Positions 53,909-62,860 of a stretch of 64,000 bases of DNA are shown piece after piece. Every line of letters starts with the position of its first letter. Positions within the stretch are counted from its first letter, which is position 1. This DNA is from Spirosoma arboris (lineage in GTDB: Bacteria > Bacteroidota > Bacteroidia > Cytophagales > Spirosomataceae): assembly GCF_009754945.1 (NCBI RefSeq), contig NZ_WPIN01000007.1:248001-312000 (forward strand). Direction: 5' to 3'. The position numbers and the translations under genes were made by a program. The notes beneath the pieces were generated by a model. It was not told the origin of the DNA and ran no database searches. It saw nothing but the letters and a program-made list of their open reading frames with translations.

Positions 53909-54583
53909 ATGGGACAAATCCGACAATTAACCCAAACCAAAGAAATAGGTCAGCCGTATTTGGGGGAAATAGACGAAGCGAGTGGAAATCTCTCTGCAAA
54001 GGTTAGTTTAGACACTGAACTGTTTTTACGAAAAACGTTTGAGCAAGATGTCGATGCAGGAATCAGTCTTCTGTTCCGGCATTATTATGCCATGCTATGT
54101 AGTCATGCAGTCCGGTACGTTTCCTCTAAAGCGATTGCAGAAGATATTGTGTCGGATATATTTTATGAATTTCAGGCAGATCTACGCTACCAAACGATTA
54201 CATCTTCCTATCGAGCCTACTTATTTACGATGGTTCGGAATCGGGCTTTTGACCACGTCCGGGCAGAAATGAGGCATACGACCTCACTTGATAAAGCCGA
54301 ATTTATTCCGGCTCATACAACCCAAAGTCCTGATTCTATTACACAATATGAGGAGTTGTATCATGATGTCGAAAATGCCATCAATAGCATGCCTTTGAAG
54401 CGTCGGCAAATTTATGTGATGCACCGATTTGAGGGGAAGAAGTACCAGGAAATCGCGGATGAACTACAACTTTCATTACGTACAATTGAAGCCCACGTAT
54501 ACCAGGCTATGCGTCAGATTCGAAATACGCTTAAAGATAAATGGCTAATGATTATTTGTGTAGGGAGCCAGTTTTGGTATTGA
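53909..54583 (+). CDS. ECF-family sigma factor (FecI-like)
   Basis: A 224-residue sigma factor. Region 2 is LLFRHYYAMLCSHAVRYV...AEDIVSDIFYEFQAD; region 4 is NSMPLKRRQIYVMHRFEGKKYQEIADELQLSLRTIEAHVYQAM. The first 40 residues are an extra polar leader, and a short hydrophobic tail (IICVGSQFWY) ends the protein. It is followed after about 100 bases by a FecR gene, then SusC with a signalling domain, the classic order for cell-surface signalling in Bacteroidota. It should recruit RNA polymerase to the susCD promoter when the transporter binds its substrate. Confidence 0.92.
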   Translation: MGQIRQLTQTKEIGQPYLGEIDEASGNLSAKVSLDTELFLRKTFEQDVDAGISLLFRHYYAMLCSHAVRYVSSKAIAEDIVSDIFYEFQADLRYQTITSSYRAYLFTMVRNRAFDHVRAEMRHTTSLDKAEFIPAHTTQSPDSITQYEELYHDVENAINSMPLKRRQIYVMHRFEGKKYQEIADELQLSLRTIEAHVYQAMRQIRNTLKDKWLMIICVGSQFWY

Positions 54584-54680
54584 ATAGGTATTTTTTAGCT
54601 AGTGACTAAGTGTTTATACCAGCTGCAACCGTCATACTGCTACGAACGCTTCGCACACTCACTGTTCAAACGCTTCTCTC

Positions 54681-55691
54681 ATGAAAAATCAGGTATCAAA
54701 AGAAACACTCTTTAACTACTTCGCCGGAGGGGCAACCGCTTTGCAAAAACAGTTAATTGATGAGTGGGCGAAAGACGAGAGTAACCAGGAGTTCTTTTTT
54801 GAATGCCTCGCTATATGGGAAAGTCAGAATCCACAATTCATTGCCGACGCCAATGAGGGATTAAAACGGCACCAGCAACGCATAGCCAGTCAGCAAAATG
54901 AAGACACGCATCAGTTGGTTACCGCCGAAGAATCGACTACGTATTGGGTAAGGCCGATATGGGTTCGGACCATGATAGCGGCTTCGCTAGGAATTATTCT
55001 TTTACTCGGTGGCGTCTTTTTCAAAGACGATGTGCTTTTTAAAACATACAGCACCGCATATGGCGAAACCAGCAAGGTTATGCTCTCAGATGGGAGTCAG
55101 GTTACACTTAATGCGAACTCATCATTACGTGTACCACGCTTCGGATTTGGCAAGGAAACGCGCGAAGTCGTTTTGGTAGGTGAGGCCGATTTCTGCATCA
55201 AGCATATGCCTGATCACCAACACTTTGTCGTTCAGACGAATAAAAACTTTGAAGTGGTTGTTTTGGGTACCGAGTTCCTGGTAAGCACACGCGAAACTGG
55301 AAAGAAAGTCGTGTTGAATAAAGGGAAAGTTCGTCTGCTGTATCAGGAAGGGAAGACGAACAAGCAATTAACGATGAAGCCAGGCAACCTGGTTACGTTT
55401 GACAACGAGGGGCGTATTCGTGTAAAGCAAACGCCTAAACCGCAGGATTTTATAGCCTGGGAAGAGCACCGATTTGTGTTTGACGGAACGACCCTGGCAG
55501 AGATCAGTACCCTTTTTGCTGAAAACTACGGGATAAAGCTTCAGATACCAGACAAAGCCCTGACTCAATGGACTATTTCAGGAGCTTTCACGGCTTACAC
55601 CGCAAAAGACCTTATTGAAACTTTGGCTAGCGCATCAAACCTGACCTACCGACAGCAGGGTGACACTATTGTCATCACCCAAACCCATTAA
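54681..55691 (+). CDS. FecR-family anti-sigma regulator
   Basis: A 336-residue inner-membrane regulator. The N-terminal cytosolic part (1-95) binds the sigma factor; one membrane helix lies at about 98-115 (RTMIAASLGIILLLGGVFF). The periplasmic FecR domain (YSTAYGETSKVMLSDGSQVTLNANSSLRVP) follows, and the C-terminal DUF4974/STN-like domain (TLAEISTLFAENYGIKLQI) should meet the signalling domain of the SusC-type receptor. It lies 18 bases before the SusC gene. Confidence 0.92.
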   Translation: MKNQVSKETLFNYFAGGATALQKQLIDEWAKDESNQEFFFECLAIWESQNPQFIADANEGLKRHQQRIASQQNEDTHQLVTAEESTTYWVRPIWVRTMIAASLGIILLLGGVFFKDDVLFKTYSTAYGETSKVMLSDGSQVTLNANSSLRVPRFGFGKETREVVLVGEADFCIKHMPDHQHFVVQTNKNFEVVVLGTEFLVSTRETGKKVVLNKGKVRLLYQEGKTNKQLTMKPGNLVTFDNEGRIRVKQTPKPQDFIAWEEHRFVFDGTTLAEISTLFAENYGIKLQIPDKALTQWTISGAFTAYTAKDLIETLASASNLTYRQQGDTIVITQTH

Positions 55692-55709
55692 TCCTAAAAC
55701 CTACTAAAT

Positions 55710-58700
55710 ATGAAAAAAAATGTATTTATTCTACTCCTCGTCGGAGTAGGGCTGGGAGGAGTACGTCCTGGTTTTTCGCAAACGCTGGCCAGAGCGCAAC
55801 AGGTTCAGCAACGGGAAACATCAGGAAAAACGTCCTCAAAAAAGCTGAAAGACGTACTGAAACAGTTGCAGGAGCATTATGCCACTGATATTCTGTTTTT
55901 CGACCGAAACGTAGAAGGTCTGACAGTAGCTGGCGACGCCGTTAATTTCAATTTTACTATTGAGACGAACCTGACAACTATTTTAAAGCCACTTGGCCTA
56001 CGCTACAAGAAAGCAAAGAATGGCGGTTATGTTGTGGTGGGTAAAGAATCGACAGACAAAACAGACGCTAATCTCAAACAAATTCCCCTCAACTTTCCCA
56101 CCCGCTCCGACAAAGCTGATTCTGAAACCGATAGCCGACAGTCAGCTTCAGAGTCGGCAACAGACGCAGGGGATGACAAAGAGAAAGCAGCTGATATCAC
56201 AGTTCAGGGAACGGTAAAGGATGAAAAGGGCGAAGGTTTGCCTGGGGTAAGTATTGTGTTGAAAGGAGCACAGAAAGGAACAAATACCGATGCCGATGGG
56301 CATTATAAACTGGATGTACCCAATGGTTCTTCTATCCTGATCTTTAGCTTTGTTGGATATCAGCCGCAGGAAATTACCGTTGGCAATCGAGCCACTCTTG
56401 ATGTTGTTCTCAAAACAGACAATAAAACACTCGACGAAATTGTCGTGATTGGATACGGGTCGATCGAAAAGAAAGATCTGACAGGTTCAGTTGCCTCCGT
56501 TGGCAGCAAGTCGATCCAGGAACTAGCCGTTCCCCGGGTCGATCAGGCATTGATGGGTAAAATTGCCGGTGTTCAGGTTAAACCCGTTTCGGGCGAACCG
56601 GGTGCCGCACCACAAATCAGAATACGGGGCGTAGGTAGCATCTCGGCAGGTGGCGGTCCTTTGTATGTTGTCGACGGATTTCCTATTTCCAGTATCCAGA
56701 CCCTGAACCCAAACGATGTTGAAACCATCGACGTACTGAAAGACGCATCAGCCACAGCCATTTACGGATCTCGCGGATCAAACGGGGTCGTTATTATCAA
56801 TACCAAGCGAGGAAAATCTGGGAAAGCCGTTATCAATTTTAATTACCAGCTTGGCTTCCAGAAGATAGCCAAACGGCCCGTTTATCAGACGGGTCTGGAA
56901 GAAGCACAACACTATCTGGATGGGGTACGGAACCGGAATCTTGACGAGGGAAATGATGTGTCAGGAAACCCAACCACGTGGAAGGCCCCCGTTCCGCAAA
57001 CGATTGTCGATGTACTGTCGGGCAAAATAACGACCAATGAAGACCCCCTGGATGCCATATTGCGCACCGCTCCCCAGCATCAATATCAGTTAAGCGCCAA
57101 TGGCGGCAGCGAGAATATTCGCTATGCGCTGAGTGGCGAGTTTCTAAATCAGGATGGTATTATTCTGAACAGCAATTTCAAACGCTATTCGTTCCGGGCT
57201 AATATCGATGCACGTCTAACCCCGAAACTTACCTTAAAAGTTAATTTCAATCCATCGTATACCGACAAAACAAACGTGGGTGGAGCAGGGGCCGAAGACT
57301 TAACAACCTATAGCGATATCACCAACAGCCCTTTATACAATGCCATTGTAATTCCAACGTATCAATCTTTACTGAACCCAGATGGGAGCTATTATCCATT
57401 TGGAAACGGGCTGGATGCCGTAGTAACCAGCAAAAACCCACTAGCGCTGGCACAGGAAGTTAAAGGGAAACAGAAAGGATTTGGCTTTTTAGGGAACACC
57501 TTCCTCGAGTATTCTATCCTGAATAATTTGAAAGTGAATGTTATGCTGGGTATTAATCTGATGAACATCAAAGGCAGTTACTTTAAGCCCCAGCTACCTG
57601 CTTTTTTAAATGAACTGGCGTCGGGTACTGATAACGCATCGATGCGTTTAAACTGGATCACAGAAACTACGCTGAATTATACCAAAAGTTTCGGCAAACA
57701 TAACTTCACCGGTTTGCTTGGTTATACAACCCAGCGGGAAACGTTTGAATCCAACACCTTAACCAGTAATAAATACCCGAATAACCTGGTTCCGACACTG
57801 AGTGCGGTGAGTAACATTCTGACTGCCGGGACATCCAATGTAGCGGAATGGTCGCTGGTCTCTTACCTGGGACGTATCAATTACAACTACAACAGTAAAT
57901 ACTATGCTACTGCTTCCATTCGGACAGATGGCTCGTCGCGGTTTGGGGCGGATAACAAATATGGTTTATTCCCCTCGTTAGCCTTAGCCTGGCGTGTTTC
58001 GGACGAAAACTTCATGAAAGAGTTTCGCTTCCTGAATGAGCTTAAATTAAGAGCCAGTTACGGTAGAACGGGGAATAACAACATTGGTAACTATGACCAG
58101 CTAGCGACCATTAACTATGAAAAATATGTGCTGGGTAATACTGGCGTTGGTGGATTTTCTGCCGGCAGACTAGGCAACCCGGCCTTAACCTGGGAGAAAC
58201 AACAGCAAATTAATGCCGGTATCGACGTAAGTTTTTTAAATAATCGAATCGCATTAACCGTCGATCACTTCCGGTCTACCAATACCGATTTGCTGCTAAA
58301 TGTAAACGTACCGGATATTACCGGGTTCAATACGGCGCTAAAGAACATTGGCGAAGTCAAAAACAATGGCTGGGAGTTTGCCGTAAATACCGTCAATGTT
58401 GAGGGTAAATTTCGCTGGCAGACAAGCTTGAATTTCTCAACCTATAAGAACAAGGTTACCAAATTAGGGCCTTCTGGTGACCCCATCATTTCACCCCAGG
58501 GTGGCAATATTACCATGATTGGCCAGCCGGTTGGTATGTTTTATGGCTGGCTAACGAACGGCATCTTCGCCACAAAAGCTGATTTGGATAAGGGGCCTCT
58601 TTGGAATCCGGGCGGACGTGATGCGTCGCGCGTTGGGGATGTTCGTTTTGTGGATGTCAGTGGTCCGAATGGTGTGCCGGATGGCATCATCAATAGCTTC

Positions 58701-59234
58701 GATAGAACCATCATGGGCTCGCCTTACCCGGATTTTTACTACGGTATGACTAACCAATTCTCGTACAAGAACTTTACGTTAAGTGTTAGTCTACAGGGCG
58801 TTCAGGGGAACAGTGTACTAGCCTTGTCCAGAGAGCAGTCGGCTAATGATAGAGCCCGGTTCCGGCAATATGCCATTATGAATAATTACTGGAAATCGGA
58901 ATCCGATCCGGGGAATGGCTATTCGGTTCGGCCTAACGATGTGCCAACGGGTAATTTCAGAGGTACGTATAGCCAACGCTGGCTGGATGATGGATCCTAT
59001 CTCCGGATCAACAACATCGCCTTTGGGTATGCGTTGCCTGAAAACATAGCGAAGAAACTCACATTCAGTGCGATTCGCCTGACGTTCACCGCTAACAATC
59101 CCTTCCTGTTTACGAAATACATTGGCTTTAATCCAGATGTCAGCCTGAACTCCAGTCCACTTGCGCCGGGCAATGAACGCTATGACTACCCGACTGCGAA
59201 GAGCATAATTTTTGGTATCAATCTGGGTTTCTAA
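55710..59234 (+). CDS. SusC/RagA-type TonB-linked outer-membrane transporter with STN domain
   Basis: A 1174-residue outer-membrane receptor. Signal peptide 1-24 (PGFSQ). Residues about 45-110 form an STN signalling domain (LKDVLKQLQEHYATDILFF), followed by an acidic linker and a carboxypeptidase regulatory-like domain (about 163-245). The TonB box region is near DEIVVIGYG; the plug (LTGSVASVG, IRIRGVGSISAGGGPLYVVDG, GSRGSNGVVIINTKRG) precedes a 22-strand barrel. It imports oligosaccharides or other nutrients with the SusD lipoprotein encoded 20 bases later. The STN domain makes it a signal transducer to FecR and the sigma factor. Confidence 0.95.
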   Translation: MKKNVFILLLVGVGLGGVRPGFSQTLARAQQVQQRETSGKTSSKKLKDVLKQLQEHYATDILFFDRNVEGLTVAGDAVNFNFTIETNLTTILKPLGLRYKKAKNGGYVVVGKESTDKTDANLKQIPLNFPTRSDKADSETDSRQSASESATDAGDDKEKAADITVQGTVKDEKGEGLPGVSIVLKGAQKGTNTDADGHYKLDVPNGSSILIFSFVGYQPQEITVGNRATLDVVLKTDNKTLDEIVVIGYGSIEKKDLTGSVASVGSKSIQELAVPRVDQALMGKIAGVQVKPVSGEPGAAPQIRIRGVGSISAGGGPLYVVDGFPISSIQTLNPNDVETIDVLKDASATAIYGSRGSNGVVIINTKRGKSGKAVINFNYQLGFQKIAKRPVYQTGLEEAQHYLDGVRNRNLDEGNDVSGNPTTWKAPVPQTIVDVLSGKITTNEDPLDAILRTAPQHQYQLSANGGSENIRYALSGEFLNQDGIILNSNFKRYSFRANIDARLTPKLTLKVNFNPSYTDKTNVGGAGAEDLTTYSDITNSPLYNAIVIPTYQSLLNPDGSYYPFGNGLDAVVTSKNPLALAQEVKGKQKGFGFLGNTFLEYSILNNLKVNVMLGINLMNIKGSYFKPQLPAFLNELASGTDNASMRLNWITETTLNYTKSFGKHNFTGLLGYTTQRETFESNTLTSNKYPNNLVPTLSAVSNILTAGTSNVAEWSLVSYLGRINYNYNSKYYATASIRTDGSSRFGADNKYGLFPSLALAWRVSDENFMKEFRFLNELKLRASYGRTGNNNIGNYDQLATINYEKYVLGNTGVGGFSAGRLGNPALTWEKQQQINAGIDVSFLNNRIALTVDHFRSTNTDLLLNVNVPDITGFNTALKNIGEVKNNGWEFAVNTVNVEGKFRWQTSLNFSTYKNKVTKLGPSGDPIISPQGGNITMIGQPVGMFYGWLTNGIFATKADLDKGPLWNPGGRDASRVGDVRFVDVSGPNGVPDGIINSFDRTIMGSPYPDFYYGMTNQFSYKNFTLSVSLQGVQGNSVLALSREQSANDRARFRQYAIMNNYWKSESDPGNGYSVRPNDVPTGNFRGTYSQRWLDDGSYLRINNIAFGYALPENIAKKLTFSAIRLTFTANNPFLFTKYIGFNPDVSLNSSPLAPGNERYDYPTAKSIIFGINLGF

Positions 59235-59254
59235 CCAGTAAAAAATTTCATATA

Positions 59255-60697
59255 ATGAAAAAGATCCTAACCTTATTAGCTGTATTCTCGCTACTACTAA
59301 CCGCCTGTAATAAGCAGTTTATCGAAATCCTTCCCGTTGATACGGTGACGGTCGATGTACTGTATAAAACCGATAAAGACTATCAGGATGCGGTAATTGG
59401 CATCTACAGTATTTACCAGGATCAGTATCAGAACATGTATTATTTTGGCGACATCCGCGCCGATGATACGTGGGATGAACTGGTGAAAGGCACGGCAGGG
59501 GCTGTCGATAATTTTACACTTTCCAACGACGACCCGCTACTGAGAGACACCTGGCGGAATTATTATAAAGCGATCACTCGGGCCAATACGTTGCTGGAAA
59601 AAATCGCTACCGCCGATACTAAAGTTGTGACAAACAAAGACCGGCACACGGCTGAAGCCAAATTTCTGCGGGCACTGGCCTATTTCGATCTGGTCAGAAT
59701 ATTTGGGGACGTACCTATGGTGACAACCACTTTATCCATTGATGACTCCTATAAAACACCCCGCGAAAAAGTGGACAAAATTTATGATGAAGTTATCATA
59801 AAAGATCTGCTCGATGCCGAAACCAAACTGCCTGCTACTTATTCGGGTACCGATGTGGGCCGGGCTACCAAAGGGGCTGCCAAGGCGCTGCTGGGCAAAG
59901 TGTATCTGACCCGGAAAGATTTTGTAAAGGCCGAAGCAAAATTGCAGGAAGTAACTACCATCGGCTATAGCCTGCTGGCCAACTGGGCTGACTTATACGA
60001 TTATACCAAAAATGAGCACCATAGTGAATACATATACGACATCGAATACGAGCAGGGCTTAAGCACCGAAGGGAGCATTTTCACCAATCGATTTACGCCC
60101 AAAGTGACGTCCATGATTGCCTTTTATGGGATTGCCGGACAAGTTGATGATCAGAATACACCCCACCAGGTGCTGTTCGATTTGTTTGAAGCGAAAGACA
60201 AACGAAAAGACATTACGGCATCGCGGGGCTATACGGATGCGACGGGTAAGTTTATTCCCATCCTCATTTCCTCCAACAACATGTCGGCCTATACGCGCAA
60301 ATATATTGTGAAGATAACAACGGCCAACGACAGCCCGGCCAACTGGAAAGTGATTCGCTATGCAGATGTATTATTGATGTATGCCGAAGCTTTAAATGAA
60401 AATGGGAAGACGGCAGCCGCTTTGCCTTATCTGAACCAGATTCGGACCCGAGCGGGTATTGACGCACTAGGCACGCTGTCGCAGGCGGATCTGCGTGATC
60501 AAATCGTTCTGGAACGCCGTCGGGAACTTGCTTTTGAAGGTCATCGCTGGTTTGATTTAGTACGTACTGGTCAGGCTTATACGGTGATGCAGAAATATGG
60601 AATGCGACCTTATAATACGCTATTCCCCATACCGTTTGCGCAGATTCAGTTGATTAACAATCCGGCCATATTCGCCCAAAACCCAGGCTACAATTGA
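59255..60697 (+). CDS. SusD/RagB-family nutrient-binding lipoprotein
   Basis: A 480-residue surface lipoprotein with lipobox LLLTAC (Cys18). The N-terminal helical part shows the SusD pattern (DAVIGIYSIYQDQYQNMYYFGDIRADD, TRANTLLEKI, EAKFLRALAYFDLVRIFGDVP). The C-terminal motif RWFDLVRTGQAYTVMQKYG is typical of RagB/SusD. It caps the SusC barrel and captures the ligand. No glycosidase gene follows it directly; the nearest hydrolase is the GH9 enzyme upstream of the sigma gene. Confidence 0.95.
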   Translation: MKKILTLLAVFSLLLTACNKQFIEILPVDTVTVDVLYKTDKDYQDAVIGIYSIYQDQYQNMYYFGDIRADDTWDELVKGTAGAVDNFTLSNDDPLLRDTWRNYYKAITRANTLLEKIATADTKVVTNKDRHTAEAKFLRALAYFDLVRIFGDVPMVTTTLSIDDSYKTPREKVDKIYDEVIIKDLLDAETKLPATYSGTDVGRATKGAAKALLGKVYLTRKDFVKAEAKLQEVTTIGYSLLANWADLYDYTKNEHHSEYIYDIEYEQGLSTEGSIFTNRFTPKVTSMIAFYGIAGQVDDQNTPHQVLFDLFEAKDKRKDITASRGYTDATGKFIPILISSNNMSAYTRKYIVKITTANDSPANWKVIRYADVLLMYAEALNENGKTAAALPYLNQIRTRAGIDALGTLSQADLRDQIVLERRRELAFEGHRWFDLVRTGQAYTVMQKYGMRPYNTLFPIPFAQIQLINNPAIFAQNPGYN

Positions 60698-60751
60698 TTC
60701 TTAGTTTAGTGAGGATAATAATGTTTCGTACGGCTTTATTATAAAAACAAA

Positions 60752-60842
60752 TTTAACCACAGAGACACAGAAACCACAAAGCTTTAAGCACCTAATTTTC
60801 AAAGAAATACACCTTTATTCTCTCTGTGCCTCTGTGGTTAAA
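60752..60842. repeat. Inverted repeat of the CCACAGAGACACAG type
   Basis: Bases 60752-60771 (TTTAACCACAGAGACACAGA) are repeated in reverse complement at 60823-60842 with one mismatch and a 51-base loop. The second arm runs into A-rich sequence. The sequence resembles a short repeat seen in many unrelated bacterial genomes. It lies between susD and the beta-propeller gene and may be a terminator or spreading element. Confidence 0.7.
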
Positions 60843-60896
60843 AAATGTACTTTCCTGGCTTATAAATTCCCAAATTCCTTTTTAAAAACTTGAGAT

Positions 60897-62069
60897 ATGA
60901 AATCGAAAAAGCATCTTCTTTCCTTTGTTGTAAGCGGCTTATTGCTCATAACGGCAACAGCCTGGGTATCCTCTTCTAAAGATAACCTTACGGCCAATTT
61001 CGCCAAACCGGCCCCAAAAGCGCCAAAGGTGCAGCGGTTATTATACGTAGCAACACCAGGCGTCCGGAATTACCTCGGCTATGGCGGGCATGGTATACAG
61101 GTCTTTGATATGGATAACAATCACAAGTTTGTGAAATACATCAAAACGACCGGGTTTAGTAAAAGCGGGAAACCCTCCAATGTGAAAGGTGTCGATGTGA
61201 GTATATCGTTGAACTGCATTTATATCAGCACACTCGAAGCTGTTCAATGTGTGGATATTACAACCGAAAAGGTTTTGTGGGAAAAACAGTATGAAGGGGG
61301 CGTCGACCGAATCTCGGTTTCGCCCGATGGTAAGATTATTTACATGCCTTCTTTGGAAAAAGAGTTCTGGACCGTAGTGGATGCCAAAACGGGTGATGTG
61401 ATCAAAAAGATCGTGACCAACTCGGGTTCCCACAATACCATTTATGGTCCCGATGGCAATTATGTGTATCTGGCTGGTCTTAAATCGAACATGTTAAACG
61501 TTGCTGATACCAAAACACATACGGTAACCAAGCAGGTTGGCCCTTTCGGCGCAGATATTCGCCCGTTCACTATTAACGGTTCGCAGACACTCGTTTACGT
61601 GAATGTGAATGGATTATTGGGTTTTGAAATCGGGGATTTAGTAACCGGAAAATTCCTGCATCGTGTGGTGGTTGAAGGCTGGAATATTGGCGAAGTAAAA
61701 CGTCATGGCTGCCCTAGCCATGGCATCGGGATGACCCCGGATGAAAAGGAAATCTGGTTGTGCGATGGTGCCAATTATCGGTTGCATGTCTTTGACAACA
61801 CAGTAATGCCACCTGTACAGAAAACAACGATAGCGTTAAAAGATACGCCCGGCTGGATCACGTTTAGCCTGGATGGTAAATATGCATACCCATCAACTGG
61901 CGATGTCATTGATGTGAAGACCCGTAAAATTGTCGCTTCGCTGGAAGATCAGAATCACAATGATGTGCAAAGTGAGAAAATGGTTGAAATCCACTTTGTT
62001 AATGGCAAAGCCGTAGCGGCAGGTGATCAATTTGGCATTGGTCAAGTGAAAAAAGCGTCAAAGAATTAG
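60897..62069 (+). CDS. Exported YVTN/WD40-like beta-propeller protein
   Basis: A 390-residue exported protein (signal peptide about 1-26). Repeats of about 45 residues such as YVATPGVRNYLGYGG, VSPDGKIIYMPSL, YGPDGNYVYLAGL, MTPDEKEIWLCDG and FSLDGKYAYPSTGD match a seven-bladed YVTN/lactonase-like propeller. It has no clear catalytic residues. It may bind a ligand or be an enzyme of the same pathway as its downstream neighbours; a role in binding what the SusCD system imports is inferred. Confidence 0.78.
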   Translation: MKSKKHLLSFVVSGLLLITATAWVSSSKDNLTANFAKPAPKAPKVQRLLYVATPGVRNYLGYGGHGIQVFDMDNNHKFVKYIKTTGFSKSGKPSNVKGVDVSISLNCIYISTLEAVQCVDITTEKVLWEKQYEGGVDRISVSPDGKIIYMPSLEKEFWTVVDAKTGDVIKKIVTNSGSHNTIYGPDGNYVYLAGLKSNMLNVADTKTHTVTKQVGPFGADIRPFTINGSQTLVYVNVNGLLGFEIGDLVTGKFLHRVVVEGWNIGEVKRHGCPSHGIGMTPDEKEIWLCDGANYRLHVFDNTVMPPVQKTTIALKDTPGWITFSLDGKYAYPSTGDVIDVKTRKIVASLEDQNHNDVQSEKMVEIHFVNGKAVAAGDQFGIGQVKKASKN

Positions 62070-62106
62070 GTTGAAATTCACCTGCGTTGGCATTGTTTAG
62101 GGTCTA

Positions 62107-62138
62107 TTTTTTGGCATGGCTCCGGCCATGCCAAAAAA
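62107..62138 (+). terminator. Terminator after the propeller gene
   Basis: TTTTTTGGCATGGC (62107-62120) pairs perfectly with GCCATGCCAAAAAA (62125-62138) around a TCCG loop. It is symmetric, with T and A runs on both sides, so it could stop transcription in either direction. It lies 37 bases after the propeller gene and 48 before the next gene. Confidence 0.85.
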
Positions 62139-62186
62139 TGCACATAACTTACCTTTTGAACGACTAATCGAAATCCTAAACAAATT

Positions 62187-62804
62187 ATGAGATCATTACA
62201 AAGCAGTGTTTTTCTAGCACTTATATTGACCATAACCCTGCTCCGTCAAGGGTATGCCCAATCAACTACCGACTGGACAAAGGAAAAGGCTGCGGCATGG
62301 TACAACAATATGACCTGGTTAAATAGCTTACAGGCAAAACCATCCGAAACCATTGACCAGCAGGAATTTGCGAAGCAATATCATGCCAATAAAGCCGGTT
62401 GGGATAAAGCCTTTGCGTTTTTAAGAGATACCGATTTCACGAAGCTCCGAGTTGGCAAATACCCCATCGACGATGATAATGTCTATGCAACCATCAGCGA
62501 AGGTCCGCCAAGAGAGATGTCAAACACAAAGTGGGAAGCACACCATACCTATAACGACATTCATTTTGTCGTAAAGGGGAAGGAGCAAATTGGAGTAATG
62601 CCCGTGGCTGGTGCGAAGGTAAATGAGGATTATAATTCGACGAAGGATATCGGTTTTTATACGATTGATAATGGAAGCTTTTATGTAGCAGAACCGGGTA
62701 TTTTCTTTATCGCTACCCCCAAACAAGCGCATAATCCCAGCAACAAAGTAGAAGGTTATGATGGCGTGAAAAAAGTAGTCGTCAAAGTCAAAGCCGCGAT
62801 GTAG
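62187..62804 (+). CDS. Exported YhcH/YjgK/YiaL (TabA-like) family protein
   Basis: A 205-residue protein with a signal peptide (about 1-24, ending QGYAQS). The mature part is a single cupin-like domain of the DUF386 family: KWEAHHTYNDIHFVVKGKEQIGVMP, then FYTIDNGSFYVAEPGIFFIATPKQAHNPS. The His and Glu residues of the metal site are present. The family includes TabA and EbgC, linked with sugar or sialic acid catabolism and normally cytosolic; an exported copy is less usual. It follows the propeller gene after a terminator and precedes the dehydrogenase by 56 bases. Confidence 0.78.
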   Translation: MRSLQSSVFLALILTITLLRQGYAQSTTDWTKEKAAAWYNNMTWLNSLQAKPSETIDQQEFAKQYHANKAGWDKAFAFLRDTDFTKLRVGKYPIDDDNVYATISEGPPREMSNTKWEAHHTYNDIHFVVKGKEQIGVMPVAGAKVNEDYNSTKDIGFYTIDNGSFYVAEPGIFFIATPKQAHNPSNKVEGYDGVKKVVVKVKAAM

Positions 62805-62860
62805 GTTAGGTTTGAATCCACAAAATCAACATTCCTTCCCCACAACCAACTCATAAAAAT

